DNA of 64,000 nucleotides from Muricomes intestini. Its GTDB lineage: Bacteria; Bacillota; Clostridia; Lachnospirales; Lachnospiraceae. Below the pieces are notes generated by a model. It searched no databases, was not told the origin of the DNA, and saw only the letters and a program-made list of their open reading frames with translations. Where the stretch lies: the NCBI RefSeq assembly GCF_004346165.1, contig NZ_SLZZ01000001.1, positions 186,001-250,000 on the forward strand, written 5' to 3'. The position numbers and the translations under genes are program-made. Within the stretch, counting starts at the first letter, position 1, and every line of letters starts with the position of its first letter. Of this stretch, positions 53,645 through 63,014 are shown piece by piece.

Positions 53645-54754
53645 CTATTTCATTCCTTCCGAATAAAAGGTTTTTATTTTATTGAGGCGGCTGCCCATAT
53701 TTTCCAGGAGCAGGTCTGCCAGTGTAAGGGCGGTCATAGATTCTACTACGACGACTGCTCTGGGTACAATAACAGGGTCATGCCGTCCCTTAATGGAAAG
53801 TTCGGTTTCCCGGCCCTCTGAAGTCACCGTGCTCTGTGTACGGGCAATGGAAGAGGTAGGCTTCACAGTGGCACGGACGAGAAGAGTGGAGCCATCGCTC
53901 AGCCCGCCGAGAGTGCCGCCGGAGTGATTCGTCTTTTTGGCTATTTGTCCGTTCCGGATACAGAATTCATCATTATTCAAACTACCTGCAGATGAGGCAG
54001 CCCCGACTCCGTCTCCGATTTCCACAGCCTTTACAGCCCCTACGGACATCAGTGCCTTGGCAAGATTTGCATCCAGCTTGTCAAATACAGGCTCCCCCAA
54101 GCCTACCGGCAGACCGGTCGCAAAACACTCAATAGTACCGCCGCTTGAATCAAGATTTTTAAGCAGGGAAGAAAGATAAACCTCTGCCTTTTTGGCGGCA
54201 TCGTTGTTGGGCATATACAGACTGTTTTCTGTAATCTCTGCAAAATGATAGTCCTCTTCAGAAATTGCTATAGGTCCTATAGACTTTGTGTAGGTTGTTA
54301 CTGTGATTCCCATTTCTTTTAAAAATAAGGAAGCAACCGCGCCGGCCGCTACCCGCCCGGCAGTCTCCCGCCCTGAAGACCTGCCTCCCCCTCGGTAATC
54401 GCGGAAACCATATTTTTCTGTAAACGGATAATCAGCATGGCCGGGCCGGTATGTCTGTACCATATTCCCGTAATCTTTGGGGCGCTGATCGTAATTGTGG
54501 ATGACAAGAGAAATCGGTGTTCCGGTTGTTTTCCCCTCAAACACACCGGACAGAATTTCCACCTTATCTGATTCATTCCTCATGGTTGTATATTTACTCT
54601 GGCCGGGCTTTCGCCGGTCTAAAAAGCACTGTATATCTTTTTCACGGAGAGGAAGCCCTGAAGGGCAGCCGTCCACGACTGCACCGATAGCAGGACCGTG
54701 GGATTCCCCCCATGTTGTCACTCGAAATAATTTGCCAAATGTTGATCCACTCAT
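53645..54754 (-). CDS. aroC: Chorismate synthase AroC
   Basis: AroC makes chorismate, the last step of the shikimate pathway, using reduced FMN. The 369-residue protein has the conserved blocks [20 protein letters not shown] (about residues 10-29), the [20 protein letters not shown] motif (about 124-143) and the [20 protein letters not shown] region near the C terminus. Length is normal. It has a promoter just upstream and is followed without a gap by the pot genes, an unusual partnership that is probably co-transcription only. Confidence 0.96.
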   Translation of the reverse strand: MSGSTFGKLFRVTTWGESHGPAIGAVVDGCPSGLPLREKDIQCFLDRRKPGQSKYTTMRNESDKVEILSGVFEGKTTGTPISLVIHNYDQRPKDYGNMVQTYRPGHADYPFTEKYGFRDYRGGGRSSGRETAGRVAAGAVASLFLKEMGITVTTYTKSIGPIAISEEDYHFAEITENSLYMPNNDAAKKAEVYLSSLLKNLDSSGGTIECFATGLPVGLGEPVFDKLDANLAKALMSVGAVKAVEIGDGVGAASSAGSLNNDEFCIRNGQIAKKTNHSGGTLGGLSDGSTLLVRATVKPTSSIARTQSTVTSEGRETELSIKGRHDPVIVPRAVVVVESMTALTLADLLLENMGSRLNKIKTFYSEGMK

Positions 54755-54786
54755 AGAAATACTCCTTTCTCCTAACGCATAGAATC

Positions 54787-54815
54787 ATTATATAAGAAGT
54801 TGTATAAACGTGCAA
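54787..54815 (-). promoter_or_regulatory. Sigma-A promoter for aroC-pot operon
   Basis: On the minus strand TTGCAC (plus 54810-54815), a 17-nt spacer and TATAAT (plus 54787-54792). It lies 32 nt upstream of the aroC start and is divergent from the L,D-transpeptidase promoter. Confidence 0.85.
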
Positions 54816-54870
54816 TGATTAAATTTACATGACATAAGTTTAATATTTTGTTAAGATGCTGGATTTTTAC

Positions 54871-54899
54871 TGTACATTTCCAGTGTTTCGTAATATAAT
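54871..54899 (+). promoter_or_regulatory. Sigma-A promoter for L,D-transpeptidase gene
   Basis: TGTACA at 54871-54876, a 17-nt spacer and TATAAT at 54894-54899, 40 nt upstream of the ATG at 54940. Confidence 0.75.
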
Positions 54900-54939
54900 G
54901 TGGACTAGATATTGATTAAAAAAGAGGGAGTAATACTAA

Positions 54940-56655
54940 ATGAGCGGAAGGCAAATAAAACAACCAGATGGTTTTAGCCCGAAGGATAAAGACATAAATG
55001 AAGATTACTATCTTGACGATATAGATGAAGCCGGCAAGGAAGCTTATCTGGATGATGAGGTAAAGGAAGAGGATCCAGATTATTTCCTTGATGATGATGA
55101 AGATAAGAGGCCGGATTTCTCTGAACTCACAGAGGAAGGTACCGCCCGTAATATTTTTGAAGAGGAAGATCCGCAGACAAGAAACCGGAAAGTCAAACGT
55201 AAAATAAAAAGCAGAAATAAAAGAAAAAAAGGAAAAGATAGTGGGGAAATTAAAACCGGAGGTTTGAAAAGAATCTGGATATTTTCCGGCTCCGCAGCTG
55301 CAGCACTTCTTTTAGCATATGTTGGTGTTTCCTTATTTTTCACGAGTCATTTTTCGCCAAATACAAAAATAAACGGCCGGGATTTCTCAGGCAGGACAAC
55401 TGCTGATGTGGAGGCTTTTTTGAAAGGAAAAGTTAAGGACTATGAGCTGACTGTGCTGGAGAAAGATAATAAGTCCGACTCCATCAAGGGGAGTGACATT
55501 TCATTGGTTTATAAAGAAAGTGATGCGGTGGAAAAAGAGCTAAAGAAACAAAATGGATTCTTATGGCCGGCAGCACTTTTCTCGGAGAATGCTTCAGAAG
55601 TAAACATCGAAGTATCCTATAACCAGTCTGCCCTGGAGAGTAAGATTCAAGATCTTCAGGCCGTTGCGTCGGAACAGACGGCGTCGGAATCTGCCCGTCC
55701 TGAATTTAACGGGGAGAAGTATGTGATCAAACCGGAAGTTATAGGCACAGCGGTGGACATGGATGTATTAAATAAGAAAGTGTCACAGTATATTGCAGAA
55801 TTTAAGCCGAAACTGGATATGGAGAAGGAAAAGTGTTATGTTCTTCCTAAGTATACTTCTGAATCTGAAGAAGTACAAAAGGCCTGTGATATGATGAATA
55901 ACTATATAAAAGCAAGCATTACATACACAATGACAGAGCCGGCGGTTGTGGATAAAGTATTGATATCCACATGGATTTCTGCGGACGACAACATGAATGT
56001 GACGTTCAATGAAAATGCTGTCAGAGCATGGCTCACTGATTTCGGCGATAAGTACGATACAGTGGGAATAACAAGAACGATTACAACTCCAACCGGAAAG
56101 ACAGCAGAGGTATCAGGAGGCACCTACGGCTGGTCTATTGATGAAGACACAGAATTCACGGCACTGACAGACAGCATTAAGAGCGGGGAGACTGTGTCAA
56201 AGGAACCGGCCTATTATCAGACTGCAGCAGAGCACTCTGCGACAGACTGGGGAAATACATATGCAGAAGTGGACTTGACTGCCCAGCACATGTGGTATAT
56301 AGTGGACGGTGCAGTTTCTATGGAATCAGATGTAATAACAGGTGTTCCAATTCCGGAGAAGGAGACCCCTCAAGGTGTGTATGACATTCTGGAAATACAG
56401 AGAGATAAAACGCTGATTGGAGAGACGGACCCTGCGACGGGTGAACCTGAATATAAGACACCGGTTACCTTCTGGATGCGCATTACGTGGACCGGTGTCG
56501 GGTTCCACAATGCGGACTGGCAGCCTGCATTTGGAGGTACTTTATATCAAAATCCTGATATAGGCTCACATGGCTGTGTAAATATGCCCTATGATACGGC
56601 AGAAGCTTTGTTTAACTCCATAACAGTCGGCACACCGGTTATTATGCATTACTAA
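54940..56655 (+). CDS. Membrane-anchored L,D-transpeptidase (YkuD) with PG-binding domain
   Basis: This enzyme forms or exchanges 3-3 cross-links in peptidoglycan. The 571-residue protein has a cytoplasmic, extremely acidic N terminus (about residues 1-70, with repeated YLDD-type motifs), a basic stretch (about 82-108) and one membrane helix (about 111-132). A putative peptidoglycan-binding domain of the PG_binding_4 type follows, and the C-terminal YkuD domain has the catalytic Cys546 in IGSHGCVNMP. The long acidic cytosolic tail is not needed for catalysis and may bind a regulator. Confidence 0.9.
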   Translation: MSGRQIKQPDGFSPKDKDINEDYYLDDIDEAGKEAYLDDEVKEEDPDYFLDDDEDKRPDFSELTEEGTARNIFEEEDPQTRNRKVKRKIKSRNKRKKGKDSGEIKTGGLKRIWIFSGSAAAALLLAYVGVSLFFTSHFSPNTKINGRDFSGRTTADVEAFLKGKVKDYELTVLEKDNKSDSIKGSDISLVYKESDAVEKELKKQNGFLWPAALFSENASEVNIEVSYNQSALESKIQDLQAVASEQTASESARPEFNGEKYVIKPEVIGTAVDMDVLNKKVSQYIAEFKPKLDMEKEKCYVLPKYTSESEEVQKACDMMNNYIKASITYTMTEPAVVDKVLISTWISADDNMNVTFNENAVRAWLTDFGDKYDTVGITRTITTPTGKTAEVSGGTYGWSIDEDTEFTALTDSIKSGETVSKEPAYYQTAAEHSATDWGNTYAEVDLTAQHMWYIVDGAVSMESDVITGVPIPEKETPQGVYDILEIQRDKTLIGETDPATGEPEYKTPVTFWMRITWTGVGFHNADWQPAFGGTLYQNPDIGSHGCVNMPYDTAEALFNSITVGTPVIMHY

Positions 56656-56677
56656 TTATAAGACAAATGAGGTAACT

Positions 56678-57814
56678 ATGTACGAATTATTAAAAAGAGA
56701 CGGTCTTGCGAAGCGGGGCCGTCTTCATACGGTTCACGGAATCATCGAGACCCCGGTTTTTATGAATGTGGGAACGGCTGCCGCTATTAAGGGAGCTGTA
56801 TCTGCTGATGATTTGAAAACAATCAAAACACAGGTAGAGTTGTCCAACACTTATCATCTTCATGTACGTCCGGGGGACAAAGTGGTGAAAAAGCTGGGCG
56901 GCCTTCATAGATTTATGAGCTGGGACAAGCCCATACTGACGGATTCAGGCGGCTTTCAGGTGTTTTCTCTTGCTGATTTAAGAAAAATAAAGGAAGAAGG
57001 AGTTCATTTTCATTCCCATATTGACGGCAGGAAGATTTTTATGGGGCCGGAGGAGAGCATGCAGATCCAGTCAAATCTTGCATCTACTATTGCCATGGCC
57101 TTTGACGAGTGTCCTTCCAGTGTGGCGGACAGAGAATATATGACCAATTCTGTGGCGAGGACTACCAGGTGGCTAAAACGCTGTAAGGCAGAAATGGCGC
57201 GTCTGAATGCATTGCCGGACACCATTAATAAGGAGCAGATGCTTTTTGCAATTAACCAGGGCGGAATATACGAGGACATTCGCGTGGAACATGCAAAGCA
57301 GATTGCAGAGTTTGATATGGAAGGATATGCTGTCGGTGGACTTGCCGTCGGAGAAAGCCATGAAGAAATGTACAATATTCTGGATGTGGTAGTGCCCTAT
57401 CTGCCGGCAGAAAAACCAGTCTATCTGATGGGTGTGGGGACACCGGCCAATATATTGGAGGGAGTAGAGCGGGGAGTGGATTTTTTTGACTGTGTATATC
57501 CTTCCAGAAATGGAAGACATGGCCATGTGTACACGAACCGGGGAAAATTAAATCTCTTTAATGCAAGATATGAGCTGGATGACAGACCTATAGAAGAGGG
57601 ATGTAAGTGTCCCGCCTGTCAAAGCTACAGCAGAGCCTATATCCGACATCTGTTGAAGGCAAAAGAAATGCTGGGAATGAGGCTCTGTGTTCTCCACAAT
57701 CTTTATTTTTATAATACAATGATGGAAGAGATAAGGAATGCCATAGATGCGGGAGAATTTAAGGGTTATAAAAAGCGGAAGCTGGATGGTATGGCAGGGA
57801 CAGAAGGACCATAA
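56678..57814 (+). CDS. tgt: tRNA-guanine transglycosylase Tgt
   Basis: Tgt exchanges guanine 34 of certain tRNAs for the queuine precursor preQ1. The 378-residue protein has the catalytic Asp89 in LTDSGGFQVFSLADL, the substrate segment MGVGTPANILEGVERGVDFF, the nucleophile Asp271 in DCVYPSRNGRHGHVYTN, and the zinc site CKCPACQSYSRAYIRHLL. The Y-P-S-R-N-G motif differs from the L-P-T-R-N-A form of enteric Tgt but keeps the aspartate. It follows the YkuD gene after 22 nt and is upstream of yajC, as in many bacteria. Confidence 0.95.
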   Translation: MYELLKRDGLAKRGRLHTVHGIIETPVFMNVGTAAAIKGAVSADDLKTIKTQVELSNTYHLHVRPGDKVVKKLGGLHRFMSWDKPILTDSGGFQVFSLADLRKIKEEGVHFHSHIDGRKIFMGPEESMQIQSNLASTIAMAFDECPSSVADREYMTNSVARTTRWLKRCKAEMARLNALPDTINKEQMLFAINQGGIYEDIRVEHAKQIAEFDMEGYAVGGLAVGESHEEMYNILDVVVPYLPAEKPVYLMGVGTPANILEGVERGVDFFDCVYPSRNGRHGHVYTNRGKLNLFNARYELDDRPIEEGCKCPACQSYSRAYIRHLLKAKEMLGMRLCVLHNLYFYNTMMEEIRNAIDAGEFKGYKKRKLDGMAGTEGP

Positions 57815-57839
57815 AAATTTCTGAATTACCAAAAGATAC

Positions 57840-57868
57840 TTGAAGAATGAAAGAACTTTGTGTATAGT
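57840..57868 (+). promoter_or_regulatory. Possible sigma-A promoter for yajC
   Basis: TTGAAG at 57840-57845, a 17-nt spacer and TATAGT at 57863-57868, in the 136-nt tgt-yajC gap. Confidence 0.6.
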
Positions 57869-57950
57869 TAAGTTGTCTGTAAAAAAATACATTTTTTATG
57901 CACTAAGAAAGTGTACTTTAATGTAAAGTCAGAATTTAGGAGGAAGTAAG

Positions 57951-58259
57951 ATGAATGGTTTATTGGCAGCTGCAAGCGGAGGAGCAGGTACATTTGGAAT
58001 TATCCTGATTTATGTTGTAATTATTGGCGGTATGTGGTTTTTACTGATGCGTCCCCAGAAGAAAGAGCAGAAGAGAGTTCAGGCAATGCTTTCTACAATG
58101 GAGGTGGGGGATACTGCACTGACAACCAGTGGTTTTTACGGGGTAATTATCGATATTACAGATGATGATGTAATCGTAGAATTCGGGAACAACAAGAACT
58201 GCAGAATTCCCATGCAAAAATCTGCAATTGCACAGATAGAAAAACCAAATGCAGAGTAG
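57951..58259 (+). CDS. yajC: Preprotein translocase subunit YajC
   Basis: YajC is an accessory of the SecDF-SecYEG translocon. The 102-residue protein has one membrane helix (about residues 13-31), the motif MRPQKKEQKRVQAMLSTMEV and VGDTALTTSGFYGVIIDITD, and a short C-terminal soluble domain. Its place after tgt is conserved. secD and secF, often next, do not follow here; a terminator ends the transcript. Confidence 0.95.
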   Translation: MNGLLAAASGGAGTFGIILIYVVIIGGMWFLLMRPQKKEQKRVQAMLSTMEVGDTALTTSGFYGVIIDITDDDVIVEFGNNKNCRIPMQKSAIAQIEKPNAE

Positions 58260-58287
58260 AAGTTTAAGGATGCTTGAGCAGTAAATC

Positions 58288-58335
58288 GAGGGTGTCTGTC
58301 GGACCATTTAAAGGTTTGACAGATGCTCTCTTTTT
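58288..58335 (+). terminator. Intrinsic terminator after yajC
   Basis: GAGGGTGTCTGTC at 58288-58300 pairs with GACAGATGCTCTC at 58318-58330 over 13 positions with three G-U pairs, followed by TTTTT. Confidence 0.85.
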
Positions 58336-58387
58336 ATAACTGAAAATACCTATGCATTTTCTACCGGCACTTTTACGAATTAAAGGG

Positions 58388-58416
58388 TTGAAACGTGATT
58401 AAAAATACGGTATGAT
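58388..58416 (+). promoter_or_regulatory. Sigma-A promoter for leuB operon
   Basis: TTGAAA at 58388-58393, a 17-nt spacer and TATGAT at 58411-58416. The leader to leuB is only about 45 nt, too short for a T-box or leucine attenuator. An upstream GAAAAT/ATTTTC inverted repeat at 58342-58361 could be an operator. Confidence 0.8.
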
Positions 58417-58464
58417 AAAGTTTAGTATTTTTTAACTTTATTATTTCGGAAGGAAGTAATTCAT

Positions 58465-59553
58465 ATGAAACTAAATATTGGTGTGATTAAAGGGGACGGC
58501 ATAGGCCCGGAGATTGTATCTGAGGCGATGAAGGTTCTTGATAGAATAGGTGAGGTATTCGGACATGAGTGCTGTTATACCCAGCTTTTAATGGGAGGAG
58601 CTTCCATTGATGTAAACGGGGTGCCTTTGACAGATGAGACTATCGGCCTTGCAAGAGCCAGCGATGCTGTGTTGATGGGCTCTATAGGAGGAGATGCAGG
58701 GACTTCTCCCTGGTATCAGCTTGAACCGTCCAAAAGACCAGAGGCAGGTCTGCTAAAGATCCGAAAGGAACTGAATCTTTTTGCAAACTTAAGGCCCGCG
58801 GTGCTGTATGATGAACTAAAAGATGCATGCCCTCTGAAAGAGGAAATTATAAAAGACGGATTTGATATGATGATTATGCGGGAACTTACCGGGGGGCTTT
58901 ATTTTGGAGAGAGAAAGACCGTAGATATAGATGGTGTAAGGACCGCTTATGATGAACTCACATACAATGAAAAGGAAATACGCCGCATTGCAAGGCGCGG
59001 ATTTGAGATTGCCGCAAAACGCCGCAAAAAAGTGACAAGTGTTGACAAAGCTAACGTATTGGATTCCTCGAGACTCTGGCGAAATGTTGTGGAAGAGACG
59101 GCAAAGGATTATCCGGACGTGGCACTGGAACATATGCTGGTGGACAACTGTGCAATGCAGCTTGTGAAGGCCCCGGGACAGTTTGATGTCATTCTGACAG
59201 AAAATATGTTCGGGGACATTTTATCGGATGAGGCAAGTATGGTGGCTGGTTCTATCGGGATGCTGCCATCCGCAAGCTTGAATGAGACAAAATTTGGCCT
59301 TTACGAGCCAAGTGGCGGTTCCGCCCCTGATATTGTCGGGAAGGGGATTGCAAATCCTATTGCAGCCACTTTGTCCGCTGCAATGATGCTTCGGTTTTCT
59401 TTTGATCTGGACATGGAAGCCAATACGGTAGAGAATGCAGTGTCACAGGTTTTAAGAGAAGGATACCGGACCGCAGATATTATGGCGGCAGGAAAAATAC
59501 AGATTGGGACCCGGGAGATGGGAGAAAAAATCTGTTCTTATATACAACGATAA
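58465..59553 (+). CDS. leuB: 3-isopropylmalate dehydrogenase LeuB
   Basis: LeuB oxidises and decarboxylates 3-isopropylmalate in leucine synthesis, using NAD. The 362-residue protein has the start [20 protein letters not shown], the NLRPA-type segment [15 protein letters not shown], and [14 protein letters not shown] near residues 136-149. The metal-binding region [20 protein letters not shown] and the C-terminal [16 protein letters not shown] motif follow. leuA, leuC and leuD are not in the window. It heads a run with ilvD and ilvB. Confidence 0.95.
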   Translation: MKLNIGVIKGDGIGPEIVSEAMKVLDRIGEVFGHECCYTQLLMGGASIDVNGVPLTDETIGLARASDAVLMGSIGGDAGTSPWYQLEPSKRPEAGLLKIRKELNLFANLRPAVLYDELKDACPLKEEIIKDGFDMMIMRELTGGLYFGERKTVDIDGVRTAYDELTYNEKEIRRIARRGFEIAAKRRKKVTSVDKANVLDSSRLWRNVVEETAKDYPDVALEHMLVDNCAMQLVKAPGQFDVILTENMFGDILSDEASMVAGSIGMLPSASLNETKFGLYEPSGGSAPDIVGKGIANPIAATLSAAMMLRFSFDLDMEANTVENAVSQVLREGYRTADIMAAGKIQIGTREMGEKICSYIQR

Positions 59554-59599
59554 GCGAGAAAGTACAGTCATGCGAGATAGAAAAAGGAGGTTTTTCATC

Positions 59600-61273
59600 A
59601 TGAGAAGCGATAGAGTGACAAAAGGTGTACAGCAGGCACCACACCGTTCCCTGTTTAATGCACTGGGAATGACACAGGAGGAACTTGACCGGCCGCTTGT
59701 AGGTGTGGTCAGTTCTTATAACGAAATAGTACCCGGACATATGAATCTGGACAAAATTACAGAAGCCGTAAAAATGGGTGTTGCGATGGCCGGGGGAACC
59801 CCGGTTATGGTTCCGGCAATTGCCGTCTGCGATGGGATTGCGATGGGGCATGTTGGAATGAAGTATTCTCTGGTTACGAGAGATTTGATTGCAGACTCCA
59901 CGGAGGCACTTGCGATGGCACATCAGTTTGATGCACTGGTGATGATTCCAAACTGTGATAAAAATGTGCCGGGGCTTTTGATGGCGGCAGCCAGAATTAA
60001 TGTCCCTACAATCTTTGTAAGCGGCGGCCCCATGCTTGCCGGCCGTGTGAAAGGCGACAGAACAAGTCTCTCCAGTATGTTTGAGGCTGTGGGCGCTTAT
60101 GCTGCGGGAACGATAACAGAAGAGGATTTGTGCGAATTTGAAAATAAGGCATGTCCTACCTGTGGCTCCTGCTCCGGCATGTACACAGCAAACAGTATGA
60201 ACTGCCTGACAGAGGCCCTGGGCATGGGGCTGAAGGGAAACGGCACCATCCCGGCAGTTTATTCTGCCAGGCTGCAGCTTGCAAAGCATGCAGGTATGCA
60301 GGTGATGGAGCTGTTAAAACAGGATATCCGCCCGAGAGACATTATTACAGAAAAAGCTATTTTGAATGCACTGACTGTAGATATGGCTCTTGGATGTTCC
60401 ACCAACAGCATGCTGCATCTCCCGGCAATTGCCCATGAGATTGGTATGGACTTTGAGATTCATTTTGCCAATGAAATCAGTGCAAAGACTCCGAATCTCT
60501 GCCATCTGGCTCCTGCCGGACATACATATATTGAAGATTTGAATGGGGCCGGTGGTGTGTACGCGGTTATGAATGAGTTGAATAAAAAGGGACTGCTGAA
60601 TACAGACTGCATGACGGTAACGGGAAAGACCGTGGGTGAGAATATTGAAGGCTGTATTAATACAGACCCTGAAGTTATCCGCCCAATCGATCATCCTTAC
60701 AGTGAGACAGGAGGCATTGCCGTACTCAAGGGCAATCTGGCACCGGACGGCAGTGTTGTGAAGCGCTCCGCAGTAGTTCCGGAGATGCTGGTGCATGAGG
60801 GCCCTGCGAGGATTTTTGAGAGTGATGAAGCGGCAACAGAAGCAATTAAAACAGGAAAGATCCATCCCGGCGATGTCATTGTGATCCGTTATGAAGGGCC
60901 CAAAGGCGGTCCTGGCATGAGAGAGATGTTGAATCCGACTTCCGCAATTACAGGATATGGTCTTGGATCATCCGTTGCCCTAATTACAGACGGACGCTTC
61001 AGCGGTGCGTCCAGGGGGGCAGCCATCGGTCATGTTTCCCCCGAAGCAGCAGTGGGAGGACCTATTGCCCTGATAGAAGAGGGAGATATTATTAAAATTA
61101 ATATACCGGAATTGAAGTTGGAGTTGGATGTTCCGGAGGAAGAACTTAAGGCAAGAAGAGAGAAATGGCAGCCCAGAAAGCCTGAGATTACAACAGGATA
61201 TCTGGCGAGGTATGCGGCTATGGTTTCATCGGGAAACAGAGGAGCTATTTTGGAAGTACCGTGGAAGAATTAG
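59600..61273 (+). CDS. ilvD: Dihydroxy-acid dehydratase IlvD
   Basis: IlvD dehydrates dihydroxy-acids in isoleucine and valine synthesis and uses an iron-sulfur cluster. The ATG at 59600 lies 8 nt after AAGGAGG and gives 557 residues; a longer frame from 59504 overlaps leuB and is rejected. The cluster cysteines are in [11 protein letters not shown] and [19 protein letters not shown], and the C-terminal [18 protein letters not shown] and [15 protein letters not shown] blocks are typical. ilvB starts 16 nt after the stop. Confidence 0.96.
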   Translation: MRSDRVTKGVQQAPHRSLFNALGMTQEELDRPLVGVVSSYNEIVPGHMNLDKITEAVKMGVAMAGGTPVMVPAIAVCDGIAMGHVGMKYSLVTRDLIADSTEALAMAHQFDALVMIPNCDKNVPGLLMAAARINVPTIFVSGGPMLAGRVKGDRTSLSSMFEAVGAYAAGTITEEDLCEFENKACPTCGSCSGMYTANSMNCLTEALGMGLKGNGTIPAVYSARLQLAKHAGMQVMELLKQDIRPRDIITEKAILNALTVDMALGCSTNSMLHLPAIAHEIGMDFEIHFANEISAKTPNLCHLAPAGHTYIEDLNGAGGVYAVMNELNKKGLLNTDCMTVTGKTVGENIEGCINTDPEVIRPIDHPYSETGGIAVLKGNLAPDGSVVKRSAVVPEMLVHEGPARIFESDEAATEAIKTGKIHPGDVIVIRYEGPKGGPGMREMLNPTSAITGYGLGSSVALITDGRFSGASRGAAIGHVSPEAAVGGPIALIEEGDIIKINIPELKLELDVPEEELKARREKWQPRKPEITTGYLARYAAMVSSGNRGAILEVPWKN

Positions 61274-61289
61274 AGTTAGGAGGAGTATC

Positions 61290-62969
61290 ATGTACATATC
61301 TGGAGCAGAAATCGTCATTGCATGTTTAAAGGAGCAGGGTGTGGATACGGTTTTCGGGTATCCGGGCGGTGCTATCCTGAACCTATATGACGCTTTATAT
61401 AAACATAGTGATGAAATCCGACATATTCTGACCTCACACGAACAAGGGGCAGCCCATGCGGCAGACGGATATGCAAGGGCAACAGGCAGGCCAGGTGTCT
61501 GCTTTGCCACCAGCGGTCCGGGAGCAACCAATCTGGTAACGGGAATTGCCACGGCATATATGGATTCTATTCCGGTTGTGGCAATTACCTGCAACGTAGG
61601 GGTTTCCCTTTTGGGGAAGGACAGTTTTCAGGAGATTGATATTGCGGGAATCACCATGCCTATTACGAAACATAATTATATTGTAAAGGATGTCACGAAA
61701 CTGGCCGAAACCATCAGAAAAGCGTTTTGTATTGCACAGACAGGACGCCCAGGTCCGGTTCTAGTCGATATCCCAAAGGATATAACAGCAGAAAAAACAG
61801 ATTATAAACCAGCAAAAATTGAGTCGATAGTGCCGATTCCTGAAGATATTTCTGAAAAAGAGATTGAAAAGGCGGTTTCTATGATAAATAAGTCCAGAAG
61901 GCCATATATTTTTGTGGGAGGCGGAGCAGTCCTCTCAGGGGCCGACAAGGAATTGATGGAGTTTGTAAATAAGTCGGATGCACCTGTTACAGATACCTTG
62001 ATGGGAAAAGGGGCATTTCCGGGGACAGATAAAAGATATACCGGTATGCTGGGAATGCATGGTACAAAAACCTCCAATTACGGAGTAAGTGGGTGTGACC
62101 TCCTGATTGTTGTCGGGGCGCGGTTCAGTGACCGGGTTACAGGAAATACAAAAAAGTTTGCAAAAAATGCTAAAATACTGCAGTTTGATGTGGACGAAGC
62201 CGAGATGAACAAAAATGTAATTATAACAGAAGGTGTTACAGGTGATATTAAAGAGGTCCTAAAAAAGGTCAATGAGAAGTTGAAACAGCAGTCACATCCG
62301 GAATGGATGAATAAGATTCAGGAATATAAAAGAAAATATCCTCTTCAATATCATGAAAGCGTATTATCCGGCCCCTTTATAGTGGAAGAGATTTACAGAC
62401 AGACAAAGGGAGATGCACTTATTGTCACAGAGGTTGGACAGCATCAGATGTGGGCAGCCCAGTATTATCAGTATACAAAGCCGCGCACACTGATTACTTC
62501 AGGTGGCCTTGGAACCATGGGGTATGGTCTGGGGGCAGCCCTTGGGGCAAAGACAGGATGTCCGGAAAAGCTGGTGGTAAATATTGCCGGTGACGGATGC
62601 TTCCGTATGAATATGAACGAAATTGCCACAGCTGTCAGATATCAGATTCCGGTGATTCAGGTGGTAGTCAATAATCATGTACTGGGGATGGTCCGCCAGT
62701 GGCAGGATTTGTTCTACGAAAAGCGCTATTCTTCAACAGTAATAGAAGATGCGGTTGACTTCGTGAAATTGGCAGAGGCTATGGGAGCAGAAGGTATCCG
62801 CGTCACTACCCGGGAGGAATTTGAAAAAGCATTTACAAGGGCGCTTGAGCTCAATAGGCCAATTGTCATTGATTGTCAAATCGACAGTGATGAAAAGGTA
62901 TGGCCCATGGTGGCACCGGGAGCAGCAATCAGTGATGTATTTGACGAAAGTGATATGAAACAAGAATAA
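61290..62969 (+). CDS. ilvB: Acetolactate synthase large subunit IlvB
   Basis: This thiamine-diphosphate enzyme makes acetolactate or acetohydroxybutyrate, the first common step of branched-chain synthesis. Starting at ATG 61290 behind TAGGAGGAG gives 559 residues. It has the N-terminal domain with VFGYPGGAILNLYDALY and the catalytic glutamate in TSHEQGAAHAADGYARATGR. A central FAD-type domain follows, then the TDP/Mg motif AGDGCFRMNMNEIATAVRYQ with NNHVLGMVRQWQ. No regulatory subunit gene (ilvN) follows; serC is next. Confidence 0.95.
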   Translation: MYISGAEIVIACLKEQGVDTVFGYPGGAILNLYDALYKHSDEIRHILTSHEQGAAHAADGYARATGRPGVCFATSGPGATNLVTGIATAYMDSIPVVAITCNVGVSLLGKDSFQEIDIAGITMPITKHNYIVKDVTKLAETIRKAFCIAQTGRPGPVLVDIPKDITAEKTDYKPAKIESIVPIPEDISEKEIEKAVSMINKSRRPYIFVGGGAVLSGADKELMEFVNKSDAPVTDTLMGKGAFPGTDKRYTGMLGMHGTKTSNYGVSGCDLLIVVGARFSDRVTGNTKKFAKNAKILQFDVDEAEMNKNVIITEGVTGDIKEVLKKVNEKLKQQSHPEWMNKIQEYKRKYPLQYHESVLSGPFIVEEIYRQTKGDALIVTEVGQHQMWAAQYYQYTKPRTLITSGGLGTMGYGLGAALGAKTGCPEKLVVNIAGDGCFRMNMNEIATAVRYQIPVIQVVVNNHVLGMVRQWQDLFYEKRYSSTVIEDAVDFVKLAEAMGAEGIRVTTREEFEKAFTRALELNRPIVIDCQIDSDEKVWPMVAPGAAISDVFDESDMKQE

Positions 62970-63014
62970 AGCAGGCAGCAACGGGCGACAGTAGAGAACC
63001 CAGGAGGATTAAAA

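Noticed and set aside
59480-60289. 269-codon minus-strand frame over leuB/ilvD
   Set aside because: Antisense to two secure genes, no family features and no promoter or ribosome site.
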